From Paracoccaceae bacterium (lineage in GTDB: Bacteria; Pseudomonadota; Alphaproteobacteria; Rhodobacterales; Rhodobacteraceae), in NCBI GenBank assembly GCA_027013095.1, contig JALUYI010000046.1, forward strand, positions 1-38,533: a stretch of DNA of 38,533 nucleotides, in the 5' to 3' direction. This document shows positions 7,377 through 16,361 of the stretch, piece after piece. Each line of letters opens with the position of its first letter. Positions within the stretch are counted from its first letter, which is position 1. The translations under genes were made by a program, and so were the position numbers. The notes below the pieces were generated by a model. That model had not been told where the DNA came from. It ran no database searches and saw only the letters and a program-made list of their open reading frames with translations.

Positions 7377-8114
7377 TTATTTCGGCCACCATTTCAGGAC
7401 CAGCTTTTGCAGGGTGCCGTCGGCCTTGATCTGTGCCAGACCGTCGTTGAACGCATCCTGAAGGGGCGAGCCTTTCTGGAACACCAGACCCAGCGGATCC
7501 GAGGACAGGCCTTTGATCGCAACGGTCAGTTCGCCGGCGAATTCCTGCTCATAGGCGGCCGCCGAGGTCGAATCGATGATCACCCCGTCCACGTCGCCGT
7601 TTTGCAGCGCAACCACCGCGTTGCTGAAGGCATCATACAGCTTCAGGTTGTCGCGGCCCACCAGCTTTTCACCCAGCGTCGCGTTTGTTGTGCCGGTTTG
7701 CGAGGCCAGACGCAACGAACCGTTCTTGAAATCGTCGATGGTCTTGCCCTGATCCTTGACCCGCATCAGGATGCCTTGCTGCACGATGATGTAGGGGTCG
7801 GAGAAATCGACGATCTTTTCGCGCTCTTTGGTGATGGTCACACCAGAGACGACCATGTCGAACTGGCCATTGGCGAGGGCTCCGAAAATACCGTCCCAAG
7901 CGGTGGTGATCCAATGCGGTTTGCAGTTGATGCGCTTGCAGATCGCCGCCACCACATCGACGTCAAAGCCCTTGACCTGACCGTCCTGAATGAACTCGTG
8001 CGGCGGATAGGTCGTGTCGGACCCGATATTCAGCACGCGACCGCCCAGATCGGCAGCAACCGCCGGAAAGGCGAGAGTAACGGCCAGCACAGCGCCGGCA
8101 AGTTTCTTGAACAT
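7377..8114 (-). CDS. Amino-acid ABC transporter periplasmic substrate-binding protein (family 3)
   Basis: The start at ATG 8114 gives a 245-residue protein beginning with a clear signal peptide (MFKKLAGAVLAVTLAFPAVAA) and preceded by AGGGAG; the ORF extends 14 codons upstream without support. The mature part has the SBP_bac_3 pattern: TYPPHEFIQDGQVKGFDVDV near the N-terminus, FDMVVSGVTITKEREKIVDFSDPY (in outline) in lobe one, and a VDGVIIDSTSA crossover. It captures a polar amino acid or similar ligand in the periplasm and delivers it to the permease encoded next. The downstream oxidase suggests an amine or amino acid, but specificity is not readable. Confidence 0.92.
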   Translation of the reverse strand: MFKKLAGAVLAVTLAFPAVAADLGGRVLNIGSDTTYPPHEFIQDGQVKGFDVDVVAAICKRINCKPHWITTAWDGIFGALANGQFDMVVSGVTITKEREKIVDFSDPYIIVQQGILMRVKDQGKTIDDFKNGSLRLASQTGTTNATLGEKLVGRDNLKLYDAFSNAVVALQNGDVDGVIIDSTSAAAYEQEFAGELTVAIKGLSSDPLGLVFQKGSPLQDAFNDGLAQIKADGTLQKLVLKWWPK

Positions 8115-8140
8115 GGAATGTCTCCCTTTGGAATATGCCC

Positions 8141-8155
8141 TGACGTTTATCGTCA
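8141..8155. promoter_or_regulatory. Operator-like inverted repeat upstream of the transport operon
   Basis: TGACG-TTTAT-CGTCA is a perfect 5+5+5 palindrome 27 bp upstream of the binding-protein start. Its position in the leader or promoter region fits a repressor site. No regulator gene is adjacent, so this is only a candidate. Confidence 0.3.
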
Positions 8156-8369
8156 CGGGTCAATCAATTCTGTGTGCGCAGTTTTAGAAACTATTGGCCG
8201 CGGGTCAAGACGTCGCACCCCGATTCGGCGCGGTTGGGGCGATTTTGCGGTGCCGGTGATGCGCGCTCACCCAAGGTCGGGGTGTACTTTGGCCGAGGGT
8301 CCCGCCTTTTTTCCGGCGCCATGGGCTGTCCGGCCCCGGTCCAGCGCGCTGATTTTGTCTTTGGCCCGA

Positions 8370-9080
8370 TTAGCCAAACAGCGCCAGCGAGGTCTGGTAA
8401 AGCTTGAACACGCCGACGCTGATGGTAATGGACCCGATCAAAAGCTGTAGCCCGGTGTTGACCCGGCTCAACGCCTTGGCCGTATAGCTGAGGGGCAGGG
8501 CGATCACCAGCGACATGATCGCCATCCCGAGGATCGAGCCAACCCCGAACAGCAGGATATAGGCCAGCCCGGCCAGCGGCGAGGACATGGCCGCCGCCGC
8601 CACCAGAACCAGCGAGGCCGAGCCGGCCATCCCGTGCATCATCCCCACCGCCAGGGTCCGCCAGGCCGAGCGGTCGGGATGGTCGTGGCTGTGATGCGCA
8701 GCATCATGCGGGGCGCTGTCGGTGGCGTGGCTGTGTAAGTGCAGATGCGCCTTGCCGCCGTCGTGGACATGCATGTGAAAATGCACCCGATCCCGACGCA
8801 GGCGGTAAAACACATGTCCGCCCAACCCCAGCAACATCAGGCCGACGATGAATTCCAGACTGTTCTCGAAATTCGGCCCCACCACGCTGCCGCTGAGCAA
8901 GACTGCGCCACCGACAAAAAACAACGTGATCGTGTGGCCCATGCCCCAGATGGCCCCGTGCCGGATCATGGTGGGGATGCGTGTGCGCCCCGAAACCAGA
9001 GAGGACACGGCGGCGACGTGGTCGGCCTCAAAGGCGTGGGAAATGCCGATCAGAAAACCGAGGGAGAGGAGGGCAAGCAT
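8370..9080 (-). CDS. Nickel/cobalt-type transporter, UreH/NiCoT-like membrane protein
   Basis: The 236-residue protein has about six hydrophobic segments. The first carries HAFEADH (residues 15-21), the H-X4-D-H signature that binds metal in NiCoT permeases. A histidine-rich cytoplasmic loop (about 100-138: HFHMHVHDGG, HLHLHSH, HHSHDH) separates the two halves. The second half contains HGMAGSASLVLV and a G/A-rich helix pair. The family moves Ni2+ or Co2+; UreH-like members are linked to urease or to metal efflux, but no urease, hydrogenase or cobalamin gene is nearby. The gene stands alone on the minus strand. GGAG lies about 12 nt before the ATG, and I saw no cobalamin riboswitch in the leader. 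Confidence 0.8.
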   Translation of the reverse strand: MLALLSLGFLIGISHAFEADHVAAVSSLVSGRTRIPTMIRHGAIWGMGHTITLFFVGGAVLLSGSVVGPNFENSLEFIVGLMLLGLGGHVFYRLRRDRVHFHMHVHDGGKAHLHLHSHATDSAPHDAAHHSHDHPDRSAWRTLAVGMMHGMAGSASLVLVAAAAMSSPLAGLAYILLFGVGSILGMAIMSLVIALPLSYTAKALSRVNTGLQLLIGSITISVGVFKLYQTSLALFG

Positions 9081-9219
9081 GGCAGAGAACTCCGGCGTGG
9101 GATGTTGGATATGGAAAAATTCCCCATCCGTTTAGGCAGGCCGGCGGTGCTTGGCAAGGACACATTGGCGGCTCGGTGGGGGCGGGCGCGGGGATTTCCC
9201 GCAACCTGCCGTATGCTCC

Positions 9220-9250
9220 AAAAACGCCCGCCAAAAAGGCGGGGCGTTTG
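9220..9250 (-). terminator. Rho-independent terminator after the 9340-9879 gene
   Basis: On the minus strand a GC stem (complement of CGCCCGCC 9225-9232 with GGCGGGGCG 9238-9246, one bulge) with a five-base loop is followed by a run of five T. It lies 90 bp beyond the stop of the secreted-protein gene and before the metal transporter gene, separating the two units. Confidence 0.7.
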
Positions 9251-9339
9251 AGGGCTGGGATCGAATTCTGACGACACTCGTGTATTCTGCCGGGATTGTG
9301 TGGCATCTGTGACCGGTGGCAAGTGTCGCGTTCACTCTG

Positions 9340-9879
9340 TCAGCGCCATGTCGTGTAACCAATATGGAGGGTCTTGAAAATGCCGCCGCTGATCGCGTTC
9401 ATGCGGAACTGGCTGATTCGACCGCGGTTTGTTTTCACGCAGACATAGGTTCCTACCGGAACATGCGACAGGCGCACCCTGTGGCTGGAATAATGGGCAA
9501 CAGAGCACCCGGCATATCCGCGGCTCAGGCCGCTTCCGACCGAGATGCGCGCGCCGTTGATCGGTTGCAGATAGCGGCGCGTCGGGCTGACGGCGCGAAA
9601 CCACAGGTCTCCGCTCGAACTGTTCAGAACGCCGTGGTCCAGATCGGCCGAGAACGACTGCGGGATGGCCAGCCCGCCGGTCGAGTAGGTATGAGGCACG
9701 ACCGGAACCGGCGGCGTCGGCGTCGGCGTGCTGTGGCTGCTGAGAATGGCGTAGGTGACCGCGCCGGTCAGCAGCAGAAAAAAGCGTTCCTGATCGGTCA
9801 GGGCGTTGGCGGGGGCGGCGCTGACTCCGGCAAGGGCGATTGCGGCGGCGGTGACGGTGGCTGTGATTTGCGGTTTCAT
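9340..9879 (-). CDS. Small secreted protein of unknown function
   Basis: With the start at ATG 9879 (AAAGGA upstream; the ORF runs 36 codons further without support) the protein has 179 residues and a clear signal peptide ending PANA. A hydrophobic stretch (RFFLLLTGAVTYAILSS) is followed by a threonine/proline linker encoded by repeated GGCGTC units (TPTPTPPVP), then a domain of about 120 residues with two cysteines (GYAGCSVAHY and GTYVCVKTN) that could form a disulfide. The SVAHYSSHRVRLSHVPVGTYVC segment suggests a small beta-rich domain. I do not recognise the family. It is expressed as a single gene with its own terminator and probable promoter at 10008-10037. Confidence 0.7.
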   Translation of the reverse strand: MKPQITATVTAAAIALAGVSAAPANALTDQERFFLLLTGAVTYAILSSHSTPTPTPPVPVVPHTYSTGGLAIPQSFSADLDHGVLNSSSGDLWFRAVSPTRRYLQPINGARISVGSGLSRGYAGCSVAHYSSHRVRLSHVPVGTYVCVKTNRGRISQFRMNAISGGIFKTLHIGYTTWR

Positions 9880-10192
9880 GGCTTTTCCTTTCGGGTTCAA
9901 TCTTGGCTGTTTTGTCCTGTTGGACGGTTCTGGCGGTGTTGGTCCCGCCGATGAGCCAACCCTGCCGAGTGGGCCTGTGATAGGCAATTTCAGCCCGCTG
10001 ATATGGGATAACAGGATATAAAATTAATAAATATCAATAAGGTATAGAATTACCGGAAATTTTCCTCGACCCTGCCGAGCCAAGAGGGCGGAGGGGTAAG
10101 CGGGAAATAATAAGGTGTTTTTCGCCCCGACTCCCTTGCAAGATCGCCGCCGGGCGACAAGACTGCCCCAAGTTCGTGAAAATGAGGTGACG
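9880..10192. other. Intergenic region between divergent units
   Basis: This 313-bp stretch has no gene. An AT-rich block (about 10008-10050) stands out from the GC-rich surroundings and holds a candidate minus-strand promoter. The phrase ACCCTGCCGAG occurs twice (about 9959 and 10069). I saw no clear promoter for the plus-strand racemase gene. Confidence 0.5.
10008..10037 (-). promoter_or_regulatory. Candidate promoter of the secreted-protein gene
   Basis: On the minus strand TTGATA (10032-10037) lies 18 bp from TGTTAT (10008-10013). Both fit sigma-70 boxes reasonably and sit in an AT-rich island upstream of the start at 9879. Confidence 0.35.
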
Positions 10193-11290
10193 ATGGCGGC
10201 CGGGCCACTTGACGGAATCAGGATTATCGAGATGGCGGGGCTGGGACCGACGCCGTTTGCCGCGATGATTCTGGCGGATATGGGTGCCGAGGTGTTGCGT
10301 ATCGAGCGCAAGGGCGCGCGTCATATCCTGGGGCTTGAGCACGACATTCTTGACCGGGGGCGAAATTGGCTGGAGCTGGACCTGAAGACGCCACAGGATC
10401 TGGACCGGGCGCGGCAGTTGATCGGGGCCGCCGACGGGTTGATCGAGGGAATGCGCCCCGGCGTCATGGAGCGTCTGGGTCTTGGCCCCGAAGAGGTTCT
10501 CGGGCGGACTCCCCGGCTGGTTTACGGGCGGATGACGGGCTGGGGGCAGAGTGGCCCGCTGGCCTTGGCGGCCGGGCATGACATCAATTACATTTCACTG
10601 TCGGGCGCGCTTCACGCCATCGGCCCGGCGCGGCATCCGGTACCGCCTTTGAACCTGTTGGGAGATTTCGGTGGCGGAGGCATGTATCTGGCCTTTGGCA
10701 TGGTCTGCGCGCTGTTTGAGGCGGCCCGCTCGGGGCTGGGGCAGGTGGTGGATGCGGCAATTGTCGATGGCACCGCCCATTTGATGGCAATGATCTATTC
10801 CATGCAGCAGGCCGGCTATTGGCAGGACCGGCGCGCGGCCAATATTCTGGACGGCGGCGCCCATTTTTACGGGGTTTATCGCTGCAAATGCGGCGGCTTC
10901 ATATCCATCGGGGCGATCGAGCCCAAATTTTACCAGCAACTTCTGAGCAAAACCGGGGTCAGCCCCGAGCTTTTTTCCGCCCAGATGGACCCCGATGGCT
11001 GGCCGCGCCTGCGGGCAGCCCTGAGCGATGCGTTCCTGCAAAAGAGCCGGGATAAATGGTGCGCCCTTCTGGAGGGCAGCGACGTTTGCTTTGCCCCGGT
11101 TCTGACGATAGCCGAGGCCCCCGAGCACCCCCATAATCGGGCGCGCGGCATCTTTGTTGAACAGGACGGCGTGACCCAACCCGCCCCAGCCCCCCGACTA
11201 AGCCGCACGCCGGGGGCGATTCAGCCGTCCCGCAGGCTGGAGGCCGACCAGATCCTCACGCAATGGACTGCCCACAGGAGCAAAGCATGA
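10193..11290 (+). CDS. CaiB/BaiF-family protein, alpha-methylacyl-CoA racemase type
   Basis: The ATG at 10193 (GAGGTGA just upstream) gives 365 residues; the ORF extends 26 codons upstream without support. The protein opens with [35 protein letters not shown], quoted here only as the family's typical start. It continues with [26 protein letters not shown] and [14 protein letters not shown], whose His-Asp pair corresponds to catalytic residues of the racemase. The family either epimerises 2-methylacyl-CoA thioesters or transfers CoA; length and motifs favour the racemase, which allows beta-oxidation of branched chains. Its stop overlaps the hydrolase start by 4 bp, suggesting a shared lipid-degradation role. 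Confidence 0.88.
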   Translation: MAAGPLDGIRIIEMAGLGPTPFAAMILADMGAEVLRIERKGARHILGLEHDILDRGRNWLELDLKTPQDLDRARQLIGAADGLIEGMRPGVMERLGLGPEEVLGRTPRLVYGRMTGWGQSGPLALAAGHDINYISLSGALHAIGPARHPVPPLNLLGDFGGGGMYLAFGMVCALFEAARSGLGQVVDAAIVDGTAHLMAMIYSMQQAGYWQDRRAANILDGGAHFYGVYRCKCGGFISIGAIEPKFYQQLLSKTGVSPELFSAQMDPDGWPRLRAALSDAFLQKSRDKWCALLEGSDVCFAPVLTIAEAPEHPHNRARGIFVEQDGVTQPAPAPRLSRTPGAIQPSRRLEADQILTQWTAHRSKA

Positions 11291-12219
11291 CCAAGGAGTT
11301 TATCGAAACTTCGCTGGAATCCCCCAGCGGCGCGACCCTGCACCTCTATTCTCGCCTGCCCGAGGGGCCTGTCCGTGCAGCCGTCCAGATCAATCACGGG
11401 ATGGCCGAACACGCGGCACGCTACGGGCGTTTTGCCCGCGCCCTGAGCGCTGAGGGCTTTGCCGTTTTTGCCCATGATCACCGCGGTCACGGCCTGACCA
11501 CCGCCCCGGATTCTCCGCGCGGTGTTTTTGCCGCTGGGCGCGGGTTTGACAAGGTGATCGAGGATGTTTTGACGATCAACCGGCACATCCGGGCGCGCAA
11601 TGTCGATCTGCCGGTGATCTGTTTCGGGCACTCCATGGGGTCGATCATCGCGCTGAATTTTGCCATGCGCCACCCCGAGCGCGTCGATGGGCTGGCCTGC
11701 TGGAACGCCGGCGTCGAGACCGGCGCACTGGCCCGTATCTCGCGTCTGATCCTGAGCGTGGAAAAGTCGCTGAAGGGCCGGAACGGGGTCAGCAATCTGG
11801 CGCGCAAGTTGACGTTCGAGGCGTGGAACAAGGCCTTTCGACCCAATCGCACGGCGTTTGATTGGCTGTCGCGAGATGCCGAAGAGGTAGACAAATATGT
11901 TGCCGATCCCGCCTGCGGATTTGACGTGTCTGTCGGCCTTTGGCTGGATCTTCTCGACGGTGTTTTTTACGGCGGCGATGACCGCAACCTTGGCCGTCTG
12001 GGGCGGGGGATGCCGGTTCATATTCAGGGCGGCGGGGTGGATCCCTGCTCGAACAAGGGGCAAGACATGCGCCACCTCGCGGCGCGGCTGAAAAAGGCTG
12101 GATTGCGCGATGTTACGCTGAATATTCTGGACGAAACGCGCCATGAATCGCTGAACGAGATCAACCGCGCCGCAACGACCGACAGCTTTATCTCGTGGCT
12201 GAACCAGCGGTTTTCCTAA
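11287..12219 (+). CDS. Alpha/beta hydrolase, monoacylglycerol lipase/lysophospholipase-like
   Basis: ATG 11287 overlaps the racemase stop and has AGGAG about 7 nt upstream, giving 310 residues. The fold is recognisable from [19 protein letters not shown] (oxyanion region), DHRGHG and the nucleophile elbow GHSMGS, whose serine is the expected nucleophile. The acid and histidine are probably in GGVDPCSN and ETRHESLNE near the C-terminus. This is the Hydrolase_4 family that cleaves monoacylglycerols or lysophospholipids. No signal peptide is present, so it is probably cytoplasmic. Coupling with the racemase suggests that both act in acyl lipid breakdown. Confidence 0.88.
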   Translation: MTKEFIETSLESPSGATLHLYSRLPEGPVRAAVQINHGMAEHAARYGRFARALSAEGFAVFAHDHRGHGLTTAPDSPRGVFAAGRGFDKVIEDVLTINRHIRARNVDLPVICFGHSMGSIIALNFAMRHPERVDGLACWNAGVETGALARISRLILSVEKSLKGRNGVSNLARKLTFEAWNKAFRPNRTAFDWLSRDAEEVDKYVADPACGFDVSVGLWLDLLDGVFYGGDDRNLGRLGRGMPVHIQGGGVDPCSNKGQDMRHLAARLKKAGLRDVTLNILDETRHESLNEINRAATTDSFISWLNQRFS

Positions 12220-12276
12220 GGGCCGGAGACGCCTCTGCCCCCCTGCGACATCCTTTCCCCCCGCGCCCTGCCAATC

Positions 12277-12294
12277 CTGTCATATTTCTCTTAC
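12277..12294 (+). promoter_or_regulatory. Pho box upstream of pstS
   Basis: CTGTCAT-ATTT-CTCTTAC matches the PhoB target of two 7-bp direct repeats separated by 4 bp; the first half is perfect and the second is degenerate. It lies about 130 bp before the pstS ATG. A further TTGTCAT half-site occurs at 12351-12357. PhoB activation of pstSCAB under phosphate limitation is expected. Confidence 0.75.
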
Positions 12295-12424
12295 AAAGCA
12301 CCGCTATCGCTGCCCCAAGGTCTGGGTGCAGCCCCGAATCACTGAGTGGATTGTCATTCGAGCGGATTGCTGCCTCCTGCCGGAACCAATGAACCAGTGC
12401 ATCACGCAAAAGGAAAATGTGAAC

Positions 12425-13492
12425 ATGCTGAACCACTTCAAACGGGCCGTGCTTGGAGCTGCCCTGACACTTGCCATGACGGGCGCGGCCAGTGCCGGTG
12501 TGTCAACCATCAATGGCGCCGGCGCCACCTTTCCCTTTCCGGTCTATGCTAAATGGGCCGAGGCCTATTATAAGGCAACCGGGGTCAAGCTGAACTATCA
12601 GTCGATCGGTTCGGGTGGAGGCATCAAGCAGATCAAGGCCAAAACCGTTGATTTCGGCGCCTCCGACGCGCCCCTGAAACCCGCTGAATTGGACAAGTTC
12701 GGCCTGATCCAGTGGCCTCAGATCATGGGCGGCGTGGTCCCGGTCGTAAATTTGCCGGGCATCAAGTCGGGGCAACTGAAGCTGAGCCAAAAGGCCCTTG
12801 CCGACATCTATCTTGGCAAGATCACCAAATGGAACGATGCGGCGCTGCAGGCGTTGAACCCGGGCGTCAAGCTGCCCGACAGCGACATCACCGTGGTTCA
12901 CCGCTCGGACGGATCGGGCACGACCTATATCTTCACCAACTACCTGAACAAGATCAGCGCCGACTGGAAGGCCAAGGTTGGTTTTGGCAAGGCGGTCAGC
13001 TGGCCGGCCGGTGTGGGCGGCAAGGGCAACGAAGGAGTCGCCTCTTACGTTAGTCGCATTCCCGGCGGGATCGGCTATGTCGAATATGCCTATGCGCTGC
13101 AAAATCACCTGACCTCGACGCTGCTGGAAAACCGCGAGGGCAACTATGTCGCACCGACCGCCGCAAATTTTCAGGCCGCTGCAGCCGGTGCCGACTGGGC
13201 CAAGGCCAAGGGCTATTATCTGCTTCTGACCAACCAGCCGGGGACGAAAAGTTGGCCGATCTCGGGCGCGTCCTTCATTCTGGTCTACAAGGCTGCGGCA
13301 AACCCGGAAAAGACCGCCGCCGTCCTCAAGTTTTATGACTGGTCCTATCATCACGGTGCCAAGATGGCCAATGACCTTCTCTATGTGCCGATGCCCGAAA
13401 AAGTCATCAAGATGGTTGAAAATACATGGAAGGCCAGCATAAAAGCCAATGACGGCGCGGCAGTCTGGACCGATGACATGGTGCAAAAGTAA
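12425..13492 (+). CDS. pstS: Phosphate ABC transporter substrate-binding protein PstS
   Basis: ATG 12425 (AAGGAAAA upstream) gives 355 residues with a signal peptide ending AASA. The mature protein starts with the PstS signature INGAGATFPFPVYAKWAEAY, and continues with SIGSGGGIKQI, DFGASDAPL, LGKITKWND and HRSDGSGTTYIFTNYL, the last containing the Ser/Gly/Thr residues that bind phosphate. It captures inorganic phosphate in the periplasm for PstCAB. The in-frame upstream extension of 33 codons overlaps the leader and lacks a ribosome site. Pho box control is likely. Confidence 0.97.
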   Translation: MLNHFKRAVLGAALTLAMTGAASAGVSTINGAGATFPFPVYAKWAEAYYKATGVKLNYQSIGSGGGIKQIKAKTVDFGASDAPLKPAELDKFGLIQWPQIMGGVVPVVNLPGIKSGQLKLSQKALADIYLGKITKWNDAALQALNPGVKLPDSDITVVHRSDGSGTTYIFTNYLNKISADWKAKVGFGKAVSWPAGVGGKGNEGVASYVSRIPGGIGYVEYAYALQNHLTSTLLENREGNYVAPTAANFQAAAAGADWAKAKGYYLLLTNQPGTKSWPISGASFILVYKAAANPEKTAAVLKFYDWSYHHGAKMANDLLYVPMPEKVIKMVENTWKASIKANDGAAVWTDDMVQK

Positions 13493-13615
13493 CCGCGCCA
13501 ACCAAAACCGGCATGCGGGCTGCACCTGTGGCGCAGCGCATGTCGGGATCGGGTCCGCCAGAGAAATTTGGCGGACCGTTTGTGTAACGCACGGACCATG
13601 GCCAGCGGGGGGCAA

Positions 13616-14623
13616 ATGGACCAGAAACTGAAACAGAGGGCAGCGGATCTGCCGCACCGCACCGTTGGGTCGCCCCATGGCAGGCGCCCCTCCCACGGGG
13701 CGGACCGGCTGTTTTCGGGGCTGGCGTTTCTGGCGGCGGCGGCAATTCTGGCGGTGCTGGGGGCGATCATCCTGATGCTGGCCTATGGGGCTTGGCCCGC
13801 CTTTGCCAAATTCGGGTTTTTCGGCTTTGTCACCACCGAGGCCTGGGACCCGGTGCGCGAGATCTTTGGCGCCCTCTCGCCAATCGTCGGCACGCTGGTC
13901 ACATCGGCGATTGCGCTGGCGCTGGGGCTGCCGGTCAGCTTTGGCATCGCGCTGTTCATCACCGAGCTGTCTCCGGCGTGGCTCAAACGCCCGGTTGGCA
14001 CCGCGATCGAGCTGCTGGCGGCGATTCCCAGCATCATCTATGGCATGTGGGGGCTGTTCGTCTTTGCGCCGTTCTTCAGCATGAATATCCAGCCACTGCT
14101 GACCCATACGTTGGGCCGGATTCCGGGGATCGGGTTGTTGTTCAAGGGCCTGCCCCTTGGCATCAGCGTCATGGTCGCGGGGATCATTCTGGCCATCATG
14201 ATCGTGCCGTTCATCGCCTCGGTCATGCGCGACGTGTTTGAAACGGTGCCGCGCGAGATGCGCGAATCGGCCTTTGGTCTGGGCTGCACCCGGTGGGAGG
14301 TGATGTGGCGCGTGATCCTGCCCTTTACCCGCGTCGGCGTCGTTGGCAGCATCATGCTGGGGCTGGGGCGCGCGCTGGGCGAGACCATGGCGGTGACCTT
14401 TGTCATCGGCAATGCCCATAAGCTGAGCGTGGGGCTGTTCAATCCCGGCAATTCCATCGCCTCGACCATTGCCAACGAGTTCACCGAGGCCGACGGCCGC
14501 CTTTATACCTCGTCCCTGATCGCGCTGGGGCTGTTGCTGTTCGTGATCACCTTTGTCGTGCTGGTGGCCTCCAAGCTGATGTTGCTGCGTCTTGCCCGGA
14601 CACAGGGAGGGAACCGGCCATGA
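13616..14623 (+). CDS. pstC: Phosphate ABC transporter permease PstC
   Basis: About 335 residues with six hydrophobic segments. The pattern of PstC is clear: GALSPIVGTLVTSAIAL, LPVSFGIALFITELSP, AIELLAAIPSIIYGMWGLF and the ATPase-contact loop VPREMRESAFGLGCTRWEV. The start is uncertain: ATG 13616 has a G-rich tract just upstream, ATG 13598 is possible, and the TTG at 13568 is unlikely. The N-terminal 30 residues are polar and basic and would lie in the cytoplasm. The stop overlaps pstA by 4 bp. Confidence 0.95.
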   Translation: MDQKLKQRAADLPHRTVGSPHGRRPSHGADRLFSGLAFLAAAAILAVLGAIILMLAYGAWPAFAKFGFFGFVTTEAWDPVREIFGALSPIVGTLVTSAIALALGLPVSFGIALFITELSPAWLKRPVGTAIELLAAIPSIIYGMWGLFVFAPFFSMNIQPLLTHTLGRIPGIGLLFKGLPLGISVMVAGIILAIMIVPFIASVMRDVFETVPREMRESAFGLGCTRWEVMWRVILPFTRVGVVGSIMLGLGRALGETMAVTFVIGNAHKLSVGLFNPGNSIASTIANEFTEADGRLYTSSLIALGLLLFVITFVVLVASKLMLLRLARTQGGNRP

Positions 14624-15495
14624 CAATTCAACCCACCCGTCACCGCGGGGCAAACATCTATCGCCGTCGCCGCGTCATCAATGCGATCAACCTGACGGCC
14701 TCGGTTCTGACCACCCTGCTTGGGCTGTTCTTTCTGGGTTGGCTGTTGGTGACGTTGTTTGCACAAGGGTTTGCCCATCTCGACCTGGCCCTGTTCTTGC
14801 AGGACATGCCGGGGCCGGGCTCGGACGGCGGCGGGCTGCGCAATGCCATTGTTGGCAGTTTGATGCTGACCGGGGCGGCGGTTCTGATCGGCGCGCCGCT
14901 GGGGGTGATGGCGGGCATCCACCTGTCGGAATACGGACGCCACACGCTGTTTGCCAGTGTCGTGCGCTTTGTCAACGACATCCTGTTGAGCGCCCCCTCG
15001 ATCGTGATCGGGGTGTTCGTGTTCGAGCTGGTGGTGATCTCGACCGGTGGTTTTTCCGGCTGGGCGGGGGCGGTGGCGTTATCGATCATCCTTGTTCCCG
15101 TGGTCGTGCGCACCACCGAGGACATGATGCGCCTTGTGCCGGACACCATGCGCGAGGCGGCTGCGGCCCTTGGCGCGCCGCGCTGGAAGGTAATCAGCGC
15201 CGTGGTTCTGCGCGCCGCCCTCAGCGGGGTGATGACCGGCGTCCTTTTGGGGGTTGCGCGGATTGCGGGCGAGACCGCGCCGCTGCTGTTCACGGCGCTC
15301 AACAATCAGTTTTTCAGCACCGATATGGGCGGCCCGATGGCCAACCTGCCGGTCACCATCTTCAACTTTGCCATGGGTCCTTATGACAACTGGCACGATC
15401 TGGCCTGGGCGGGCTCGCTGCTGATCACGGTGGCTGTGCTTGCCCTGAACGTCGTGACACGTCTGGTTCTGCGCCCGGGCAAAAAGCAACGATAG
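14620..15495 (+). CDS. pstA: Phosphate ABC transporter permease PstA
   Basis: The 291-residue membrane protein shows the PstA pattern: [24 protein letters not shown], then [31 protein letters not shown] and the EAA-type loop [20 protein letters not shown] followed by [17 protein letters not shown]. It pairs with PstC to form the phosphate channel. The ATG overlaps the pstC stop (ATGA), and pstB follows after 8 bp. Confidence 0.96.
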   Translation: MTIQPTRHRGANIYRRRRVINAINLTASVLTTLLGLFFLGWLLVTLFAQGFAHLDLALFLQDMPGPGSDGGGLRNAIVGSLMLTGAAVLIGAPLGVMAGIHLSEYGRHTLFASVVRFVNDILLSAPSIVIGVFVFELVVISTGGFSGWAGAVALSIILVPVVVRTTEDMMRLVPDTMREAAAALGAPRWKVISAVVLRAALSGVMTGVLLGVARIAGETAPLLFTALNNQFFSTDMGGPMANLPVTIFNFAMGPYDNWHDLAWAGSLLITVAVLALNVVTRLVLRPGKKQR

Positions 15496-15503
15496 GCAAC
15501 GAC

Positions 15504-16292
15504 ATGGCCCTTTCGCCGACCACTCCTGCGCCCGAGGACGCCGCCAAGATCGAGGTGCGGGATCTGAATTTCTTCTACGGGTCCAGTCAGGCGCTGTTTG
15601 ACATCAACCTTGCCATCCCCGAGCGTCAGGTGACCAGTTTTATCGGCCCGTCAGGCTGTGGCAAGTCAACGCTGTTGCGCTGTTTCAACCGGATTTACAA
15701 CCTCTACCCGCGGCAACGCGCAACCGGGCAGGTTCTGCTGGACGGGCGCAATATCCTGAGTCGGGGCGAAGACCTGAACCTGTTGCGCAAGACCTGCGGG
15801 ATGGTGTTTCAAAAACCCACCCCCTTTCCCATGAGCATCTATGAGAATATCGCCTTTGGCGTGCGCCTTTACGAAAAACTGTCGCGTGCCGAGATGGATG
15901 CGCGGGTGGAATTTGCCCTGACTCAGGCGGCGCTGTGGGATGAGGTCAAGGATGTTCTCAACCGTTCCGGCACGGCGCTGTCGGGCGGGCAGCAACAGCG
16001 CCTCTGCATCGCCCGCGGCATTGCCGTCAAACCCGAAGTCCTGCTCTTGGATGAGCCGGCCTCGGCCCTTGATCCGCTGTCAACGGCCAAGATCGAAGAG
16101 CTGATCACCGAGTTGCGCCGCGATTACACCATCGTCATCGTGACCCACAACATGCAGCAGGCGGCGCGGATTTCACAGCGCACGGCGTTCATGTATCTGG
16201 GAAAAATCGTCGAGGAAGGGCCGACCGAGCAGATTTTTGTCAACCCGCAGAACAGCCAGACGCAGGACTATATCACCGGGCGCTTTGGCTAA
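15504..16292 (+). CDS. pstB: Phosphate ABC transporter ATP-binding protein PstB
   Basis: The 262-residue ATPase has Walker [10 protein letters not shown] (48-56), the Q loop [22 protein letters not shown] (outlined), the signature [13 protein letters not shown], Walker [13 protein letters not shown] and the H loop [17 protein letters not shown] and FNRIYNLYP are typical of PstB. It closes the pst operon. In many alphaproteobacteria phoU and phoB come next; here the next gene is convergent, so PhoU must be encoded elsewhere or be absent. Confidence 0.97.
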   Translation: MALSPTTPAPEDAAKIEVRDLNFFYGSSQALFDINLAIPERQVTSFIGPSGCGKSTLLRCFNRIYNLYPRQRATGQVLLDGRNILSRGEDLNLLRKTCGMVFQKPTPFPMSIYENIAFGVRLYEKLSRAEMDARVEFALTQAALWDEVKDVLNRSGTALSGGQQQRLCIARGIAVKPEVLLLDEPASALDPLSTAKIEELITELRRDYTIVIVTHNMQQAARISQRTAFMYLGKIVEEGPTEQIFVNPQNSQTQDYITGRFG

Positions 16293-16361
16293 GGCCCGGG
16301 GCCAGGTCAGAGGGCGGCGGGCCGAGAGGAGCAGGCCGTCGCCCATCGGCGCCGGCGCGGA

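Noticed and set aside
9081-9340. Cobalamin or nickel riboswitch before the metal transporter gene
   Set aside because: I found no B12-box-like or NiCo-like conserved core; the only strong structure is the terminator of the upstream gene.
12503-14653. A 716-codon open frame on the minus strand opposite pstS and pstC
   Set aside because: It is antisense to two certain genes, is rich in His/Gln/Arg/Asp as expected for a high-GC shadow frame and has no domain or ribosome site.
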